This document shows positions 1-8,038 of a stretch of DNA of 64,000 nt, one piece after another. The position numbers and the translations under genes were made by a program. The stretch covers positions 372,001-436,000 of the forward strand of contig DASXOB010000022.1 of NCBI GenBank assembly GCA_036494545.1, read 5' to 3'. Every line of letters starts with the position of its first letter. The stretch's first letter is position 1. A model generated the notes under the pieces. It saw nothing but the letters and a program-made list of their open reading frames with translations, was not told the origin of the DNA and did not search any database. Origin of the DNA: JAICXG01 sp036494545 (GTDB lineage Bacteria > Verrucomicrobiota > Verrucomicrobiia > Chthoniobacterales > UBA10450).

Positions 1-1
1 T

Positions 2-709
2 GGCTGTCCGGTGAACAAGGTCGTGGCGAAGAACGGTGGCTCGGCATTGCTCAAGGACTGTCCCTTGCTAGCCAAAGTGACTGAAGCAGTAGTTAAGACA
101 GCGGCTCCACTGCCGGTTACTGCCAAGATTCGGATCGGTTGGGATGATAACTCGATTAACGCCGTAAGTGTGGCCCGGCTCTTAGAATCGTTAGGTGTAG
201 CTGCTCTGGCCGTGCATGGCCGGACACGGGCCCAGGGTTACTCGGGTTGCGCTGACTGGGAAATCATCGGCCAGGTCGCGCAAGCGGTTTCGATTCCCGT
301 GATCGGCAATGGCGATTTGTTTAGCGCCGCAGACGTCGCGAAACGCAAAGCCGAAACCGGCATTGCAGGGGCAATGATCGGGCGCGCCGCAATGAGTTCG
401 CCATGGATCTTCTCACAGACTAAACATTATCTCGCGACGAGCGAACTTTTGCCTCCGCCCGAACCCGCGGACAAATGGGCGCTCATTCAGCGGCACTGCG
501 AACTCGCGGTCGAAGAGTGCCGGCGTAACGGCCCCTGTCCGGCAAACGCCGAAGACCTCGCCATGCGTTCGATGCGCGGTCGCCTCATGGCTTATTCGAA
601 AGGGATGCCGGCGGGCAAAACGTTACGGGAAAAATTTCAGCATGTCCGCTCGTTGGATGAAGTGAACGAGATCGCCACCGAGCATATGGCGACTTCGTTG
701 CAAAGCTGA
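2..709 (+). CDS. dusB: tRNA-dihydrouridine synthase, C-terminal part (runs off left edge)
   Basis: FMN-dependent enzyme that reduces uridine to dihydrouridine in the tRNA D-loop. The frame is open from base 2 and begins with Gly-Cys-Pro, the family's catalytic-Cys motif, followed by NKVVAKNGGSALLKD. The true start therefore lies about 100 codons upstream, outside the window, and the GTG at 11 is internal. Downstream come the KIRIGWDD segment, the HGRTRAQGYSG loop, the GNGDLFSA phosphate-binding strand and the GRAAMSSPWIF helix, in the order seen in DusB proteins. The uptake-like word at 188-195 encodes Ser-Leu-Gly in this gene, and another copy at 738-745 lies just past the stop. The family call is secure; the DusB subtype is likely, as it is the usual single Dus in such bacteria. 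Confidence 0.9.
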   Translation, partial: GCPVNKVVAKNGGSALLKDCPLLAKVTEAVVKTAAPLPVTAKIRIGWDDNSINAVSVARLLESLGVAALAVHGRTRAQGYSGCADWEIIGQVAQAVSIPVIGNGDLFSAADVAKRKAETGIAGAMIGRAAMSSPWIFSQTKHYLATSELLPPPEPADKWALIQRHCELAVEECRRNGPCPANAEDLAMRSMRGRLMAYSKGMPAGKTLREKFQHVRSLDEVNEIATEHMATSLQS

Positions 710-759
710 GGCAAGCAGCGCCAGCGCGAAGAACTTGCCTAACGAGTAAAGAACTCGCG

Positions 760-1719
760 CTAGTCGAATTCCCTATGTAGGCGCTTGGGCAGCGCCTCTA
801 AGAAGTAGGCAACGTCCGGGCGGTAGGAAAACAGAATACTCCCATCATCGACTGGCTTTTCGACCCGCCAGAGCTCGACCGTATCGTGATTCATATCAAC
901 TGACAAATACTGACCGACGCGCTCATGCGTAATCTCACTGAGTTTTTTGGCATCGTTCGGGAGCAGCTTTATCAATACATTTCCGGCTTGATCGCGGTGG
1001 ACATTCGCGACGGCATACACTGACAAGTGAGGTTGGCGCGCGTCAAACGCATAAGGCTCTCCTTCGATACTTGGGATCATCTCAAAAGCAGGCTGCGGAA
1101 TCAGGAGTCGTTCATGGTTGGGAATGACGTGGGCCGCCGCGTTGCTCACATCGCTCGCCTTTATCGAATCGACGATCGTCTCAAAATCCCTTAATGATGC
1201 CGGCTCCTTCGTAGCCTCACCCCACATGTTGACCTCGACCGTGCATTGCCCTTCGGGGACGAAACTGAAGAGGTGTGTGGTGTTGGAAACTTCCAGCCAC
1301 TGAAGAATCGTGCGGCCGTCGGGACGCATGATGCTTCCTTTTTGGATTATTCCGGCGCGGGTAAAGTTTTCGCCACGCATTTGCTTTAGGTACTCGTCGG
1401 CGATCTTTTCCTGTTCGACGATATCCGCACTTTCCGGGTCGTTGTTGTCCGTTGTTGCAGGTTGCTCGCGCGTCTGTACAGACACTGAAAGCATCGGAAT
1501 GCCCAGCGGTATGCCGCGCTTATTTATGGCACCGACGGCAAATTGGACCGCCTCAAGCCGCTGTTGGGGCTCCGGTTTCCATCGAGGAGGAATTACAAAT
1601 TCAATCTGCCGGTTTTGGCAGGGAAGAACATAAACATCGTCCGTCGTTTTCGGAAGTGATGAACAGCCGACAAGGATTGCGAAAGAAACTACGAGAAAAA
1701 GACTCCTGCGGATGCTCAT
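760..1719 (-). CDS. Predicted lipoprotein of unknown function
   Basis: I do not recognise the family of this 319-residue protein. The N-terminus (MSIRRSLFLVVSFAILVGC) has a basic start, a hydrophobic core and a lipobox ending LVGC at residue 19, so it should be exported and lipidated. The mature part is soluble-looking with mixed alpha/beta character and no long hydrophobic segment. It contains two similar-sized halves separated by a region near residue 200 (HVIPNHERLLIPQPAF), and no cysteine cluster or catalytic motif that I can name. It is transcribed alone on the minus strand, converging on the dus gene. The start at 1719 is supported by the signal peptide. Calling it an envelope lipoprotein is well supported; any specific function would be a guess. 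Confidence 0.75.
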   Translation of the reverse strand: MSIRRSLFLVVSFAILVGCSSLPKTTDDVYVLPCQNRQIEFVIPPRWKPEPQQRLEAVQFAVGAINKRGIPLGIPMLSVSVQTREQPATTDNNDPESADIVEQEKIADEYLKQMRGENFTRAGIIQKGSIMRPDGRTILQWLEVSNTTHLFSFVPEGQCTVEVNMWGEATKEPASLRDFETIVDSIKASDVSNAAAHVIPNHERLLIPQPAFEMIPSIEGEPYAFDARQPHLSVYAVANVHRDQAGNVLIKLLPNDAKKLSEITHERVGQYLSVDMNHDTVELWRVEKPVDDGSILFSYRPDVAYFLEALPKRLHREFD

Positions 1720-2015
1720 GGAAAGTGGTGAGGAAAATTTCTACCAATTATCGGCGGAGCAGCCTACGAAGCGCCTAACGAAAAACAACCGCTCGACTGC
1801 AAAAGTGGGTGAATATGCCTGGTAATGTTGCGTGGAATTCTACCTATCGCTGCGCATGCCTTTCATAGTCAGATTTTGAGGGTCTCCACTCGAGGTCCAT
1901 GAGATTCATCTCCTCCATTTGCCGCGGAAGGTCGACAATTCTCAAAAGGATTGAGAAAGAACGTTACACAGCGGAAGAGCGGCTGGCGACGATCGGCAAA
2001 CACGCGTAATTTGCC
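1720..2015. other. Intergenic region between lipoprotein and Fe-S carrier genes
   Basis: About 300 bases between divergent genes, so promoters for both are expected here, but I could not pick convincing -35/-10 pairs. It carries one exact uptake-like word (1774-1781). I saw no RNA gene or repeat. Confidence 0.5.
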
Positions 2016-2018
2016 GTG

Positions 2019-2390
2019 ATGGAGAACCTGCCCAACGGGGTCAATTACAAAATCGGCAACGAGCGTCTCGTTAAGGTGACTGACAACGCGGCGCGCAAGC
2101 TGGTTTCCCTGTTGCAGAAACAAGGGCGAACACATGGCGCCTTGCGCGTGGCGGTGATCGGCGGCGGTTGCTCCGGGTTGCAATACAAAATGGACTTGGT
2201 CGATGGTCCTGCAAATCGCGATATCATGGTCGAATCCTCCAGCGTACGCGTCGTAGTCGACCCTAAGAGCGCGCTTTTCGTCAGCGGATCGGTCCTCGAT
2301 TACAGCGATGACTTGCAGAAGGGCGGCTTCAAAGTCACCAACCCAAATGCCGTCGCGCATTGCTCCTGTGGCGAGAGCTTCTCGGCATGA
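2019..2390 (+). CDS. A-type iron-sulfur carrier protein (HesB/IscA/ErpA family)
   Basis: Small carrier that hands assembled Fe-S clusters to apo-proteins. The three cluster-ligand cysteines of the family are visible: Cys51 in GGGCSGLQY, then Cys115 and Cys117 in HCSCGESF near the C-terminus. Length (123 residues) is normal for ErpA/IscA. The ATG at 2019 is chosen over the GTG immediately before it at 2016. The stop codon overlaps the next start (ATGA at 2387-2390), so the HscB-like gene is translationally coupled and the two probably form a cluster-maturation pair. No iscS or iscU is in view. ErpA versus IscA cannot be decided from the sequence alone. Confidence 0.88.
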   Translation: MENLPNGVNYKIGNERLVKVTDNAARKLVSLLQKQGRTHGALRVAVIGGGCSGLQYKMDLVDGPANRDIMVESSSVRVVVDPKSALFVSGSVLDYSDDLQKGGFKVTNPNAVAHCSCGESFSA

Positions 2391-2914
2391 CCGATTATTT
2401 CGCGCTCCTCGGTGAGGCGCGGCGGCCGTGGCTCGATCCGGAAAAGCTGAAGGAAAAATATTTTGCCCGTGTCCGCGAATGGCCAGTGGACGCGGAGTTG
2501 AATGAAGCTTTTCGCGTTCTCAGTCATCCAAAATTGCGTCTCCAACATTTGCTCCGCTTGCAACACGTCGATCTTAACGCCAGCCGCGAAATTCCAGCGG
2601 TGCTGGCCGAATTGTTCTGGCAAACAGGTCAACTGTTGCGCGAAGTCGATTGCTGGCAATTGAAGATCAATGAAGCGAACAGCGCCCTGTCTCGCGCCCT
2701 ATTGAGCGGAGAACGGCTGAAGCTGCAGGAGCAGATTCGCGCCTTGGAAACGCGGTTGAATACCGCCCACGCCCGGGAAATCGAGCAACTTCAGACGATC
2801 GATCACGGCGACTGGCCTGACGATCTTGGCATTCTCCTCGAACTTCACGATGGCCTCTCTTACCTGACGCGTCTGCGCGATCAGGTGAAGGAGAAACTGC
2901 TGCTGCTGGCCTAA
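2387..2914 (+). CDS. hscB: HscB-like Fe-S co-chaperone with degenerate J-domain
   Basis: HscB proteins deliver the IscU scaffold to the Hsp70 HscA through an N-terminal J-domain and a C-terminal helical domain. The start (MTDYFALLGEARR) and the helix-III region (NEAFRVLSHPKLRLQHLL) match the family. The C-terminal half is helical and charged, as expected for the IscU-binding domain. The hallmark His-Pro-Asp tripeptide between J-domain helices II and III is absent: the segment reads FARVREWPVDAELN. Such a protein may not stimulate Hsp70 ATPase normally. Start at 2387 overlaps the stop of the upstream Fe-S carrier. The gene ends GCC-TAA inside an uptake-like word (2910-2917). Length of 175 residues is normal. 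Confidence 0.75.
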   Translation: MTDYFALLGEARRPWLDPEKLKEKYFARVREWPVDAELNEAFRVLSHPKLRLQHLLRLQHVDLNASREIPAVLAELFWQTGQLLREVDCWQLKINEANSALSRALLSGERLKLQEQIRALETRLNTAHAREIEQLQTIDHGDWPDDLGILLELHDGLSYLTRLRDQVKEKLLLLA

Positions 2915-2958
2915 CGATTTCTTATTGCGTTTCGGCCGGTTTGCAGCAACATGTTCAC

Positions 2959-3585
2959 ATGCTCACTCCTGGGCAAAAGAACGTTCTTCAATTCATTCAG
3001 TCGGAGCAGCGGAGGAAAGGAATCACGCCGAGTACGCGCGAGATTCAGCAGCATCTCGGCTTTGCCAGCCAGACCTCGGTCATGCAATACCTCGCCGCTT
3101 TGGAGCGGAAGGGGTTTCTGCAACGGCACCCGCGGAAAGCTCGCGCCCTTGTCACGGCCGCGCCACGTAATGAGGTCGTCGATATTCCAATTTACGGGCA
3201 AATTCCCGCTGGCATGGCTACTCTCGCAGAACAAAACATCGAAGGCCACATCGCGCTCGATCTCGAGTCGCTCAACACATCACGCAACGCGCGCACATTT
3301 GCCTTGCGCGTGCGGGGCGATTCGATGATCGGCGCGCATATTCTCGATGGCGACGTCGTGATTCTCGAAGATCGACAGACCGCCAAAAACGGGGACATCG
3401 TGGCGGCCTTAATCGACGGGGAGACAACGCTGAAACGTTATGTGACCGATCGCGGCCGGCCCTATCTGAAAGCGGAGAATCCAAAATTTCCAAATCTGAT
3501 TCCGGCGCGGGAATTGCGCATTCAGGGGGTCATGCGCTCGCTGGTGCGGAAACAACAGGCTGTGACCACAGGACGCGCCTCGTAG
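2959..3585 (+). CDS. lexA: LexA repressor
   Basis: SOS-response repressor that cleaves itself when stimulated by RecA filaments. The N-terminal winged helix-turn-helix (MLTPGQKNVLQFIQ through TREIQQHLGF) is followed by a linker and an S24 peptidase domain. The cleavage site is Ala84-Gly85 in QIPAGMA, the nucleophile is Ser122 in RGDSMI and the general base is Lys159 in TTLKRY, so it looks fully functional. I chose the ATG at 2959 because the conserved family N-terminus begins there; a TTG at 2941 is upstream in frame. Only a half-site (TGTTC at 2952-2956) is visible just before the start, so autoregulation through a nearby full operator is not evident. It precedes the imuB/dnaE2 mutagenesis genes. 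Confidence 0.95.
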   Translation: MLTPGQKNVLQFIQSEQRRKGITPSTREIQQHLGFASQTSVMQYLAALERKGFLQRHPRKARALVTAAPRNEVVDIPIYGQIPAGMATLAEQNIEGHIALDLESLNTSRNARTFALRVRGDSMIGAHILDGDVVILEDRQTAKNGDIVAALIDGETTLKRYVTDRGRPYLKAENPKFPNLIPARELRIQGVMRSLVRKQQAVTTGRAS

Positions 3586-3636
3586 GGTCGGGGTTTTTTT
3601 GCTCCAGCTTCCATGGATAACTGACCGGAGGAATAA

Positions 3637-3650
3637 TGTTCTATTGAACA
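3637..3650. promoter_or_regulatory. LexA operator (SOS box), Verrucomicrobia type
   Basis: The 14 bases form a perfect TGTTC-TATT-GAACA palindrome. TGTTC-N4-GAACA is the LexA-binding motif reported for Verrucomicrobia, shown on Verrucomicrobium spinosum recA. It ends one base before the GTG of the shortened imuB, 51 bases after the lexA stop, exactly where an operator for the mutagenesis cassette is expected. Binding would repress imuB-dnaE2 until DNA damage. The box also overlaps an ATG (3636) that follows a GGAGGA at 3627-3632 but is closed after three codons. Confidence 0.88.
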
Positions 3651-3651
3651 T

Positions 3652-4599
3652 GTGAGTATTGGGTTTTATGCTCCCTTGATGCAATCCGTCAAGGAACAGG
3701 CCGGTGAGTTTTCCCACATTTTCGCCATCCTTCACAAATGGGGGATTCATACTCTCGGTCAGCTTGCCTCGCTGCCGCAGGACGAACTCGCCGCACGTCT
3801 TGGGCGTCCTGGCGTTTGCCTCTGGGAACAAGCCAGCGGCAAATCCAATCGTCTTCTTCGACTCGTTAGGCCGCCGGAAGCTTTCGTTGAGCAATTCGAG
3901 TTCGAACACGAAGTCGAAACTGCTCCGCCGCTCCTTTTTGTTCTGCGCCGTTTCCTGGAACAGCTCACCCAACGTCTCAGCGCGCTTTATCTCCTCGTCT
4001 CTGAGTTGACGCTCCAGCTCACTTTTGTCGATAAAACCGCCTACCAGCGTCGTTTTCAAATCCCCGATCCGACCAATTCAGTCGAGCTGCTCTTTCGCCT
4101 CCTGCAAACGGACCTGGAAAATTTTCGAGCCAGGCATCCGATCGTCGCTGCCAGTCTGGAGGCACAGCCGGCACGATCGACCAAACAGCAGTTCCTCTTT
4201 TTCGAGACGCCACTGCGTGATCCGGCGCGCCTGCACGAAACCCTGAACCGTCTCACTGCATTGTTAGGCCGGGAACGGGTCGGCCGGCCGGTGCGGGACG
4301 ATTCGTATCGCAACGATGCCTTTCATCTCGAGCCTTTTGTCTGGGAGCTGCCGGAATCGCCTAACGATCTGCCTAACGAACAAATGATCGGTCCCGCCCT
4401 TCGCCGTTTGCGCCAGCAACCGCTCCCTGCCGCCGAGAGAGCGGTGCGCGACCGGCAGGGCCCTTATCTCGCTTCGGGCGATTGGTGGGACGAGAAACCA
4501 TGGCAGCGGACGGAGTGGGATTTGGAACTGAAGAGTGGAATCATTTGCCGCGGCCAAGAGAGCGCCGCAGGCTGGAGATTGGAGGCGATCTACGATTGA
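3652..4599 (+). CDS. imuB: ImuB, C-terminal portion only (Y-family-like mutagenesis factor)
   Basis: ImuB is a catalytically inactive Y-family polymerase homologue that links the error-prone polymerase ImuC/DnaE2 to the sliding clamp. These 315 residues cover only the helix-hairpin-helix region (WGIHTLGQLASLPQDELAAR), the little finger and the C-terminal domain ending GDWWDEKPW and GWRLEAIYD, typical of the end of ImuB. The palm and finger part, normally 150-200 residues, is missing, and an in-frame stop at 3634-3636 closes the frame upstream. GTG at 3652 and ATG at 3679 are the candidate starts; neither has a clear ribosome-binding site. The LexA box directly upstream implies SOS control together with dnaE2. 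No imuA lies in this window. It may be a truncated pseudogene or a genuine short form. Confidence 0.75.
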   Translation: MSIGFYAPLMQSVKEQAGEFSHIFAILHKWGIHTLGQLASLPQDELAARLGRPGVCLWEQASGKSNRLLRLVRPPEAFVEQFEFEHEVETAPPLLFVLRRFLEQLTQRLSALYLLVSELTLQLTFVDKTAYQRRFQIPDPTNSVELLFRLLQTDLENFRARHPIVAASLEAQPARSTKQQFLFFETPLRDPARLHETLNRLTALLGRERVGRPVRDDSYRNDAFHLEPFVWELPESPNDLPNEQMIGPALRRLRQQPLPAAERAVRDRQGPYLASGDWWDEKPWQRTEWDLELKSGIICRGQESAAGWRLEAIYD

Positions 4600-4667
4600 T
4601 CCGCGAAGCCCTCCTTCGCACGCCGCCATGAGCGAAAGCTCGATCCTCTGTCTAACCCTGCGCCGCG

Positions 4668-7600
4668 ATGTCCTACGCCGAACTCAACGCCTGCAGTGCC
4701 TTCAGCTTTCTGCGGGGCGCCTCTTTTCCCGAACAAATCGCGGTGCGTGCAGCGGAGCTTGGTATTCCGGCCGTCGCCCTGCTTGATCGCAACGGCGTTT
4801 ACGGTGCCCAACGTTTTTCCGTCGCCTGCCGCGAGCACGGAGTGCGGCCGATCATCGGCGCTTGCCTAACGATGGAGGACGACAGCGAATTGCCGGTCCT
4901 GGTGGAAAATCGCGCCGGTTACCAAAATCTGTGCTCACTGCTGACTCAAGGTCATTTACGGAGCGAAAAAGGCACCTGCCTGTTCCGCTACGACGAGCTA
5001 CCGGAATTTTCTGAAGGCCTGATCGCACTCGTGGGAAGGATGGGCGTCTCGCCCGCTGCTTTGAAAGCCCGGCCTCGGGCTGCCACCCTGCGTTACGGTG
5101 GAATCCTGCCGAAACGATCTTTTCAACGAACGCATGGGCTCCGCAGTCTGGAGGCCTTTGGCCGCGACCGAATTTATGTCGAGTTGCAGCGTCATTTCGT
5201 TAGGGGCGAAGAACGCATCAATTGTCAGCTGATCGATTTCGCGGAGCATTACCATCTTCCTTTCCTGGCGACCAATGGCGTGCAACACGCTACTTCGTTA
5301 GGCCGGGAAGTGCTGGACGTTTTTACCTGCATTCGCGAACACACTCATCTCGACGTGGCCGGGACGCTCCTGGCAAAAAATGCCGAGCGCCATCTCAAGA
5401 GTCCGGGCGAAATGCAGGCTCTCTTTCGCGACCAACCCGAGGCCATCACGAATAGCCTGCGCCTCGCCGACCGTCTCCAGTTTTCCCTCGAAAACATCGG
5501 CTACCATTTCCCCGATTACCCAGTGCCGTCGGGCCATTCGATGGATTCCTTTCTCCGCACCATCGTTCTCTTCGGCGCCCAGCAGCGGTACGAATCGATC
5601 TCGCGCCAGGTGAAAAAGCAGCTCGATTTCGAGCTCGACCTCATCATCAAGCTCGGCTTCTCCGGCTACTTCCTCATCGTCTGGGACATCATCAATTTCT
5701 GCCGGGAAAATAACATCATGGTGCAAGGCCGCGGAAGCGCGGCGAACAGCGCGGTTTGTTTTTGTCTCGGGATTACACCGGTCGATCCGGTCTCGAATCA
5801 TCTCGTCTTCGAGCGGTTCCTGAACGAGAGCCGTAAAGGTTGGCCCGACATCGATCTCGACCTGCCCAGCGGCGACCGGCGCGAAGCAGTCATTCAGGAA
5901 ATTTATCGTCGCTACGGCAAACACGGCGCGGCCATGACCGCGAACGTGATCACTTATCGCGGACGGAGCGCAGCGCGCGAGATTGGCAAGGCGCTCCATT
6001 TCGCGCCCAATATTCTCGATCGCTTCTCCCATCTCTTCGCCAATGGCGATTTTCCGCACACCCTCGATCTCCAGGCGCAGATCAAGCAATCGGGTTTGCC
6101 GAAACAACATCCGCGCATGCCGGCGTTCGTTAGGCTGTATCGCGCCATTTACGGTTTGCCGCGCCATCTCGGCCAGCACTCGGGCGGGATGATCATTTGC
6201 CAGAATCAGCTGAGTAAGATCGTGCCACTGGAGAATGCTTCCATGCCTGGTCGCGTCGTCGCGCAATGGGACAAGGACGATTGTGAAGATCTCGGAATCG
6301 TGAAGGTCGACTTGTTAGGCCTGGGCATGATGTCCGTTATGCAGGACGCCCTCGAGTTGTGTCGGGAGCGTGGCCGTCCACTCGATCTCGCGCACATCCC
6401 AAAAGATGACGCTGCCACTTACAAGATAATGCAGGAAGCCGACACCATTGGTGTTTTCCAAATCGAGAGCCGTGCGCAAATGGCGACCCTGCCACGGATG
6501 AAACCGAAATGTTTTTACGATGTCGTGATCGAAGTCGCGATCATTCGGCCGGGGCCGATCCAGGGTGACATGGTGCATCCCTATCTCAATCGTCGCGCCA
6601 ATCGCGAGCCCGTGACTTATTTTGACGAGCGTTTGAAACCGGTTCTGCAACGAACGTTAGGGGTACCATTGTTCCAGGAACAGATGCTCAAGATCGCAAT
6701 GGTCATGGCCGATTTTTCCGGGGAAGAAGCAGAGGAATTGCGGCGCGCCCTCAGTTTTCATCGCTCGCAGGAACGGATGGAAAAAGTGAGCGTCAAACTG
6801 CGCACGGCCATGGCGAAGAAAGGCGTTGCGCCCGAAGTGATCGAGCAAATTCTCCATTCCATCACTTCCTTTGCCCTCTATGGATTTCCCGAGTCACACG
6901 CGATCAGCTTCGCGATTCTCGCCTATGGAAGCGCATATCTGAAGGTCCATCGAGCGGCGGAGTTTTATGCCAGCCTGATTAACAATCAGCCGATGGGATT
7001 TTATGCGCCTGCCACAATCGTAAAAGATGCGCGGCGGCATGGAGTGAAAACGCGGCCGGTTTGCGTAGTGGAATCGGAATGGCGTTGCATCGTCGAGTCG
7101 GATGAGGTTCTCCGTCTCGGATTTTGTGTCGTGAACGGGTTGCGACAGGAACACGCTGAAGAACTCGTCAGGCAAAGAAACGAGCGGCCATTCGATTCGA
7201 TGAACGATTTCAAGAAGCGCCTTTCCTGCCTAACGAAAGAAGAGCTCCGAAAGCTGGCGGAAGCCGGCGCACTGAATTGTTTCGCGGCGCATCGCCGGGC
7301 CGCGATGTGGGAAGTGGAAGAAGCCCGGCACAACGATCTGCTGGAAAACGTCTCGGGTAGGGTGGGCGTCCAGCCCGACGAAGACGTCTCGCGTTCGCGA
7401 ACTTTCGAGAAACCGTTTTGGCAAGATGCCCACCCTACCCGAGATGCGCCGCTCGCTCCGATGACCTTACCCGAGCGTGTCCAAGCCGATTACGAAACCA
7501 TGAGCCTAACGACCGGACCGCACCCGATGCAGCTGTTGCGCGATCAGCTCCCCAAAGCATGGAGGGCGATCGATCTTCCAGCGGCGCGCCACGGGAGCTG

Positions 7601-7874
7601 GGTGACCATCGCGGGCAATGTCATTTGCCGGCAGCGCCCGGGGACAGCGAAAGGATTTGTCTTCGTGAGCCTGGAAGATGAAACCGGCGTCTCAAATGCA
7701 ATTGTGACGCCGGATTTATTCGAGCGCTTTCGCCTAACGATCACCGAAGAGCCGTTCCTCATCATCGAAGGCGAAGCGCAGAACACCGATAACGTTGTGC
7801 TGGTAAAAGCACGAAAGATTCGCCCGTTGCCGCAGGCACAAATCGGTGGGAGCGAATCGCACGATTTTCGTTAG
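4668..7874 (+). CDS. dnaE2: Error-prone DNA polymerase III alpha subunit ImuC/DnaE2
   Basis: C-family polymerase used for damage-induced mutagenesis and translesion synthesis. It is full length (1068 residues). An N-terminal PHP domain starts YAELNACSAFSFLRGAS. The catalytic palm carries PDIDLDLPSGDRRE near residue 395 with the acidic pair of the family. A helix-hairpin-helix region follows, then a C-terminal OB fold (GNVICRQRPGTAKGF near residue 990). The signature ANVITYRGRSAAREIG fits DnaE2 rather than replicative DnaE. It lies 68 bases after imuB behind the SOS box, so co-regulation is likely. It holds six internal uptake-like words and a seventh that supplies its TAG stop (CGT-TAG at 7868-7875). 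A 20-bp inverted repeat is embedded in frame in the linker before the OB fold. Confidence 0.95.
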   Translation: MSYAELNACSAFSFLRGASFPEQIAVRAAELGIPAVALLDRNGVYGAQRFSVACREHGVRPIIGACLTMEDDSELPVLVENRAGYQNLCSLLTQGHLRSEKGTCLFRYDELPEFSEGLIALVGRMGVSPAALKARPRAATLRYGGILPKRSFQRTHGLRSLEAFGRDRIYVELQRHFVRGEERINCQLIDFAEHYHLPFLATNGVQHATSLGREVLDVFTCIREHTHLDVAGTLLAKNAERHLKSPGEMQALFRDQPEAITNSLRLADRLQFSLENIGYHFPDYPVPSGHSMDSFLRTIVLFGAQQRYESISRQVKKQLDFELDLIIKLGFSGYFLIVWDIINFCRENNIMVQGRGSAANSAVCFCLGITPVDPVSNHLVFERFLNESRKGWPDIDLDLPSGDRREAVIQEIYRRYGKHGAAMTANVITYRGRSAAREIGKALHFAPNILDRFSHLFANGDFPHTLDLQAQIKQSGLPKQHPRMPAFVRLYRAIYGLPRHLGQHSGGMIICQNQLSKIVPLENASMPGRVVAQWDKDDCEDLGIVKVDLLGLGMMSVMQDALELCRERGRPLDLAHIPKDDAATYKIMQEADTIGVFQIESRAQMATLPRMKPKCFYDVVIEVAIIRPGPIQGDMVHPYLNRRANREPVTYFDERLKPVLQRTLGVPLFQEQMLKIAMVMADFSGEEAEELRRALSFHRSQERMEKVSVKLRTAMAKKGVAPEVIEQILHSITSFALYGFPESHAISFAILAYGSAYLKVHRAAEFYASLINNQPMGFYAPATIVKDARRHGVKTRPVCVVESEWRCIVESDEVLRLGFCVVNGLRQEHAEELVRQRNERPFDSMNDFKKRLSCLTKEELRKLAEAGALNCFAAHRRAAMWEVEEARHNDLLENVSGRVGVQPDEDVSRSRTFEKPFWQDAHPTRDAPLAPMTLPERVQADYETMSLTTGPHPMQLLRDQLPKAWRAIDLPAARHGSWVTIAGNVICRQRPGTAKGFVFVSLEDETGVSNAIVTPDLFERFRLTITEEPFLIIEGEAQNTDNVVLVKARKIRPLPQAQIGGSESHDFR
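7351..7444. repeat. In-frame palindromic element inside dnaE2
   Basis: Arms 7351-7370 and 7425-7444 are inverted copies of 20 bases with one mismatch; the outer 17 (TCTCGGGTAGGGTGGGC) match perfectly. The spacer is 54 bases. The block stays in frame and encodes a low-complexity linker containing SGRVGVQPDED and ending WQDAHPTRDAP, between the polymerase core and the OB fold. This resembles protein-coding palindromic insertions such as the Rickettsia palindromic elements. A weaker, eroded look-alike (GRMGVSPAAL) lies near 5035-5100 in the same gene. Confidence 0.7.
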
Positions 7875-8038
7875 GCGAAAATTGAGATTGATAACTTGAC
7901 CGGCTTTGAAGGCGCCTCTCTTAATTTCAATTGGCGAGGAATCTTTCGATTCATTCCAGAATCTCTAAAGCTTCGTTTGAGAGTATGGATTCTCGCTCCA
8001 GAGAACATCCTTTTTGCAGGCGACAATCATACGCGGAG

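Noticed and set aside
3586..3636. T-run after lexA as a terminator
   Set aside because: GGGGTTTTTTT follows the stop but no convincing stem precedes it.
5298..6266. Long minus-strand frame (322 codons) inside dnaE2
   Set aside because: Antisense shadow of a highly conserved polymerase core; no homology and no ribosome-binding site.
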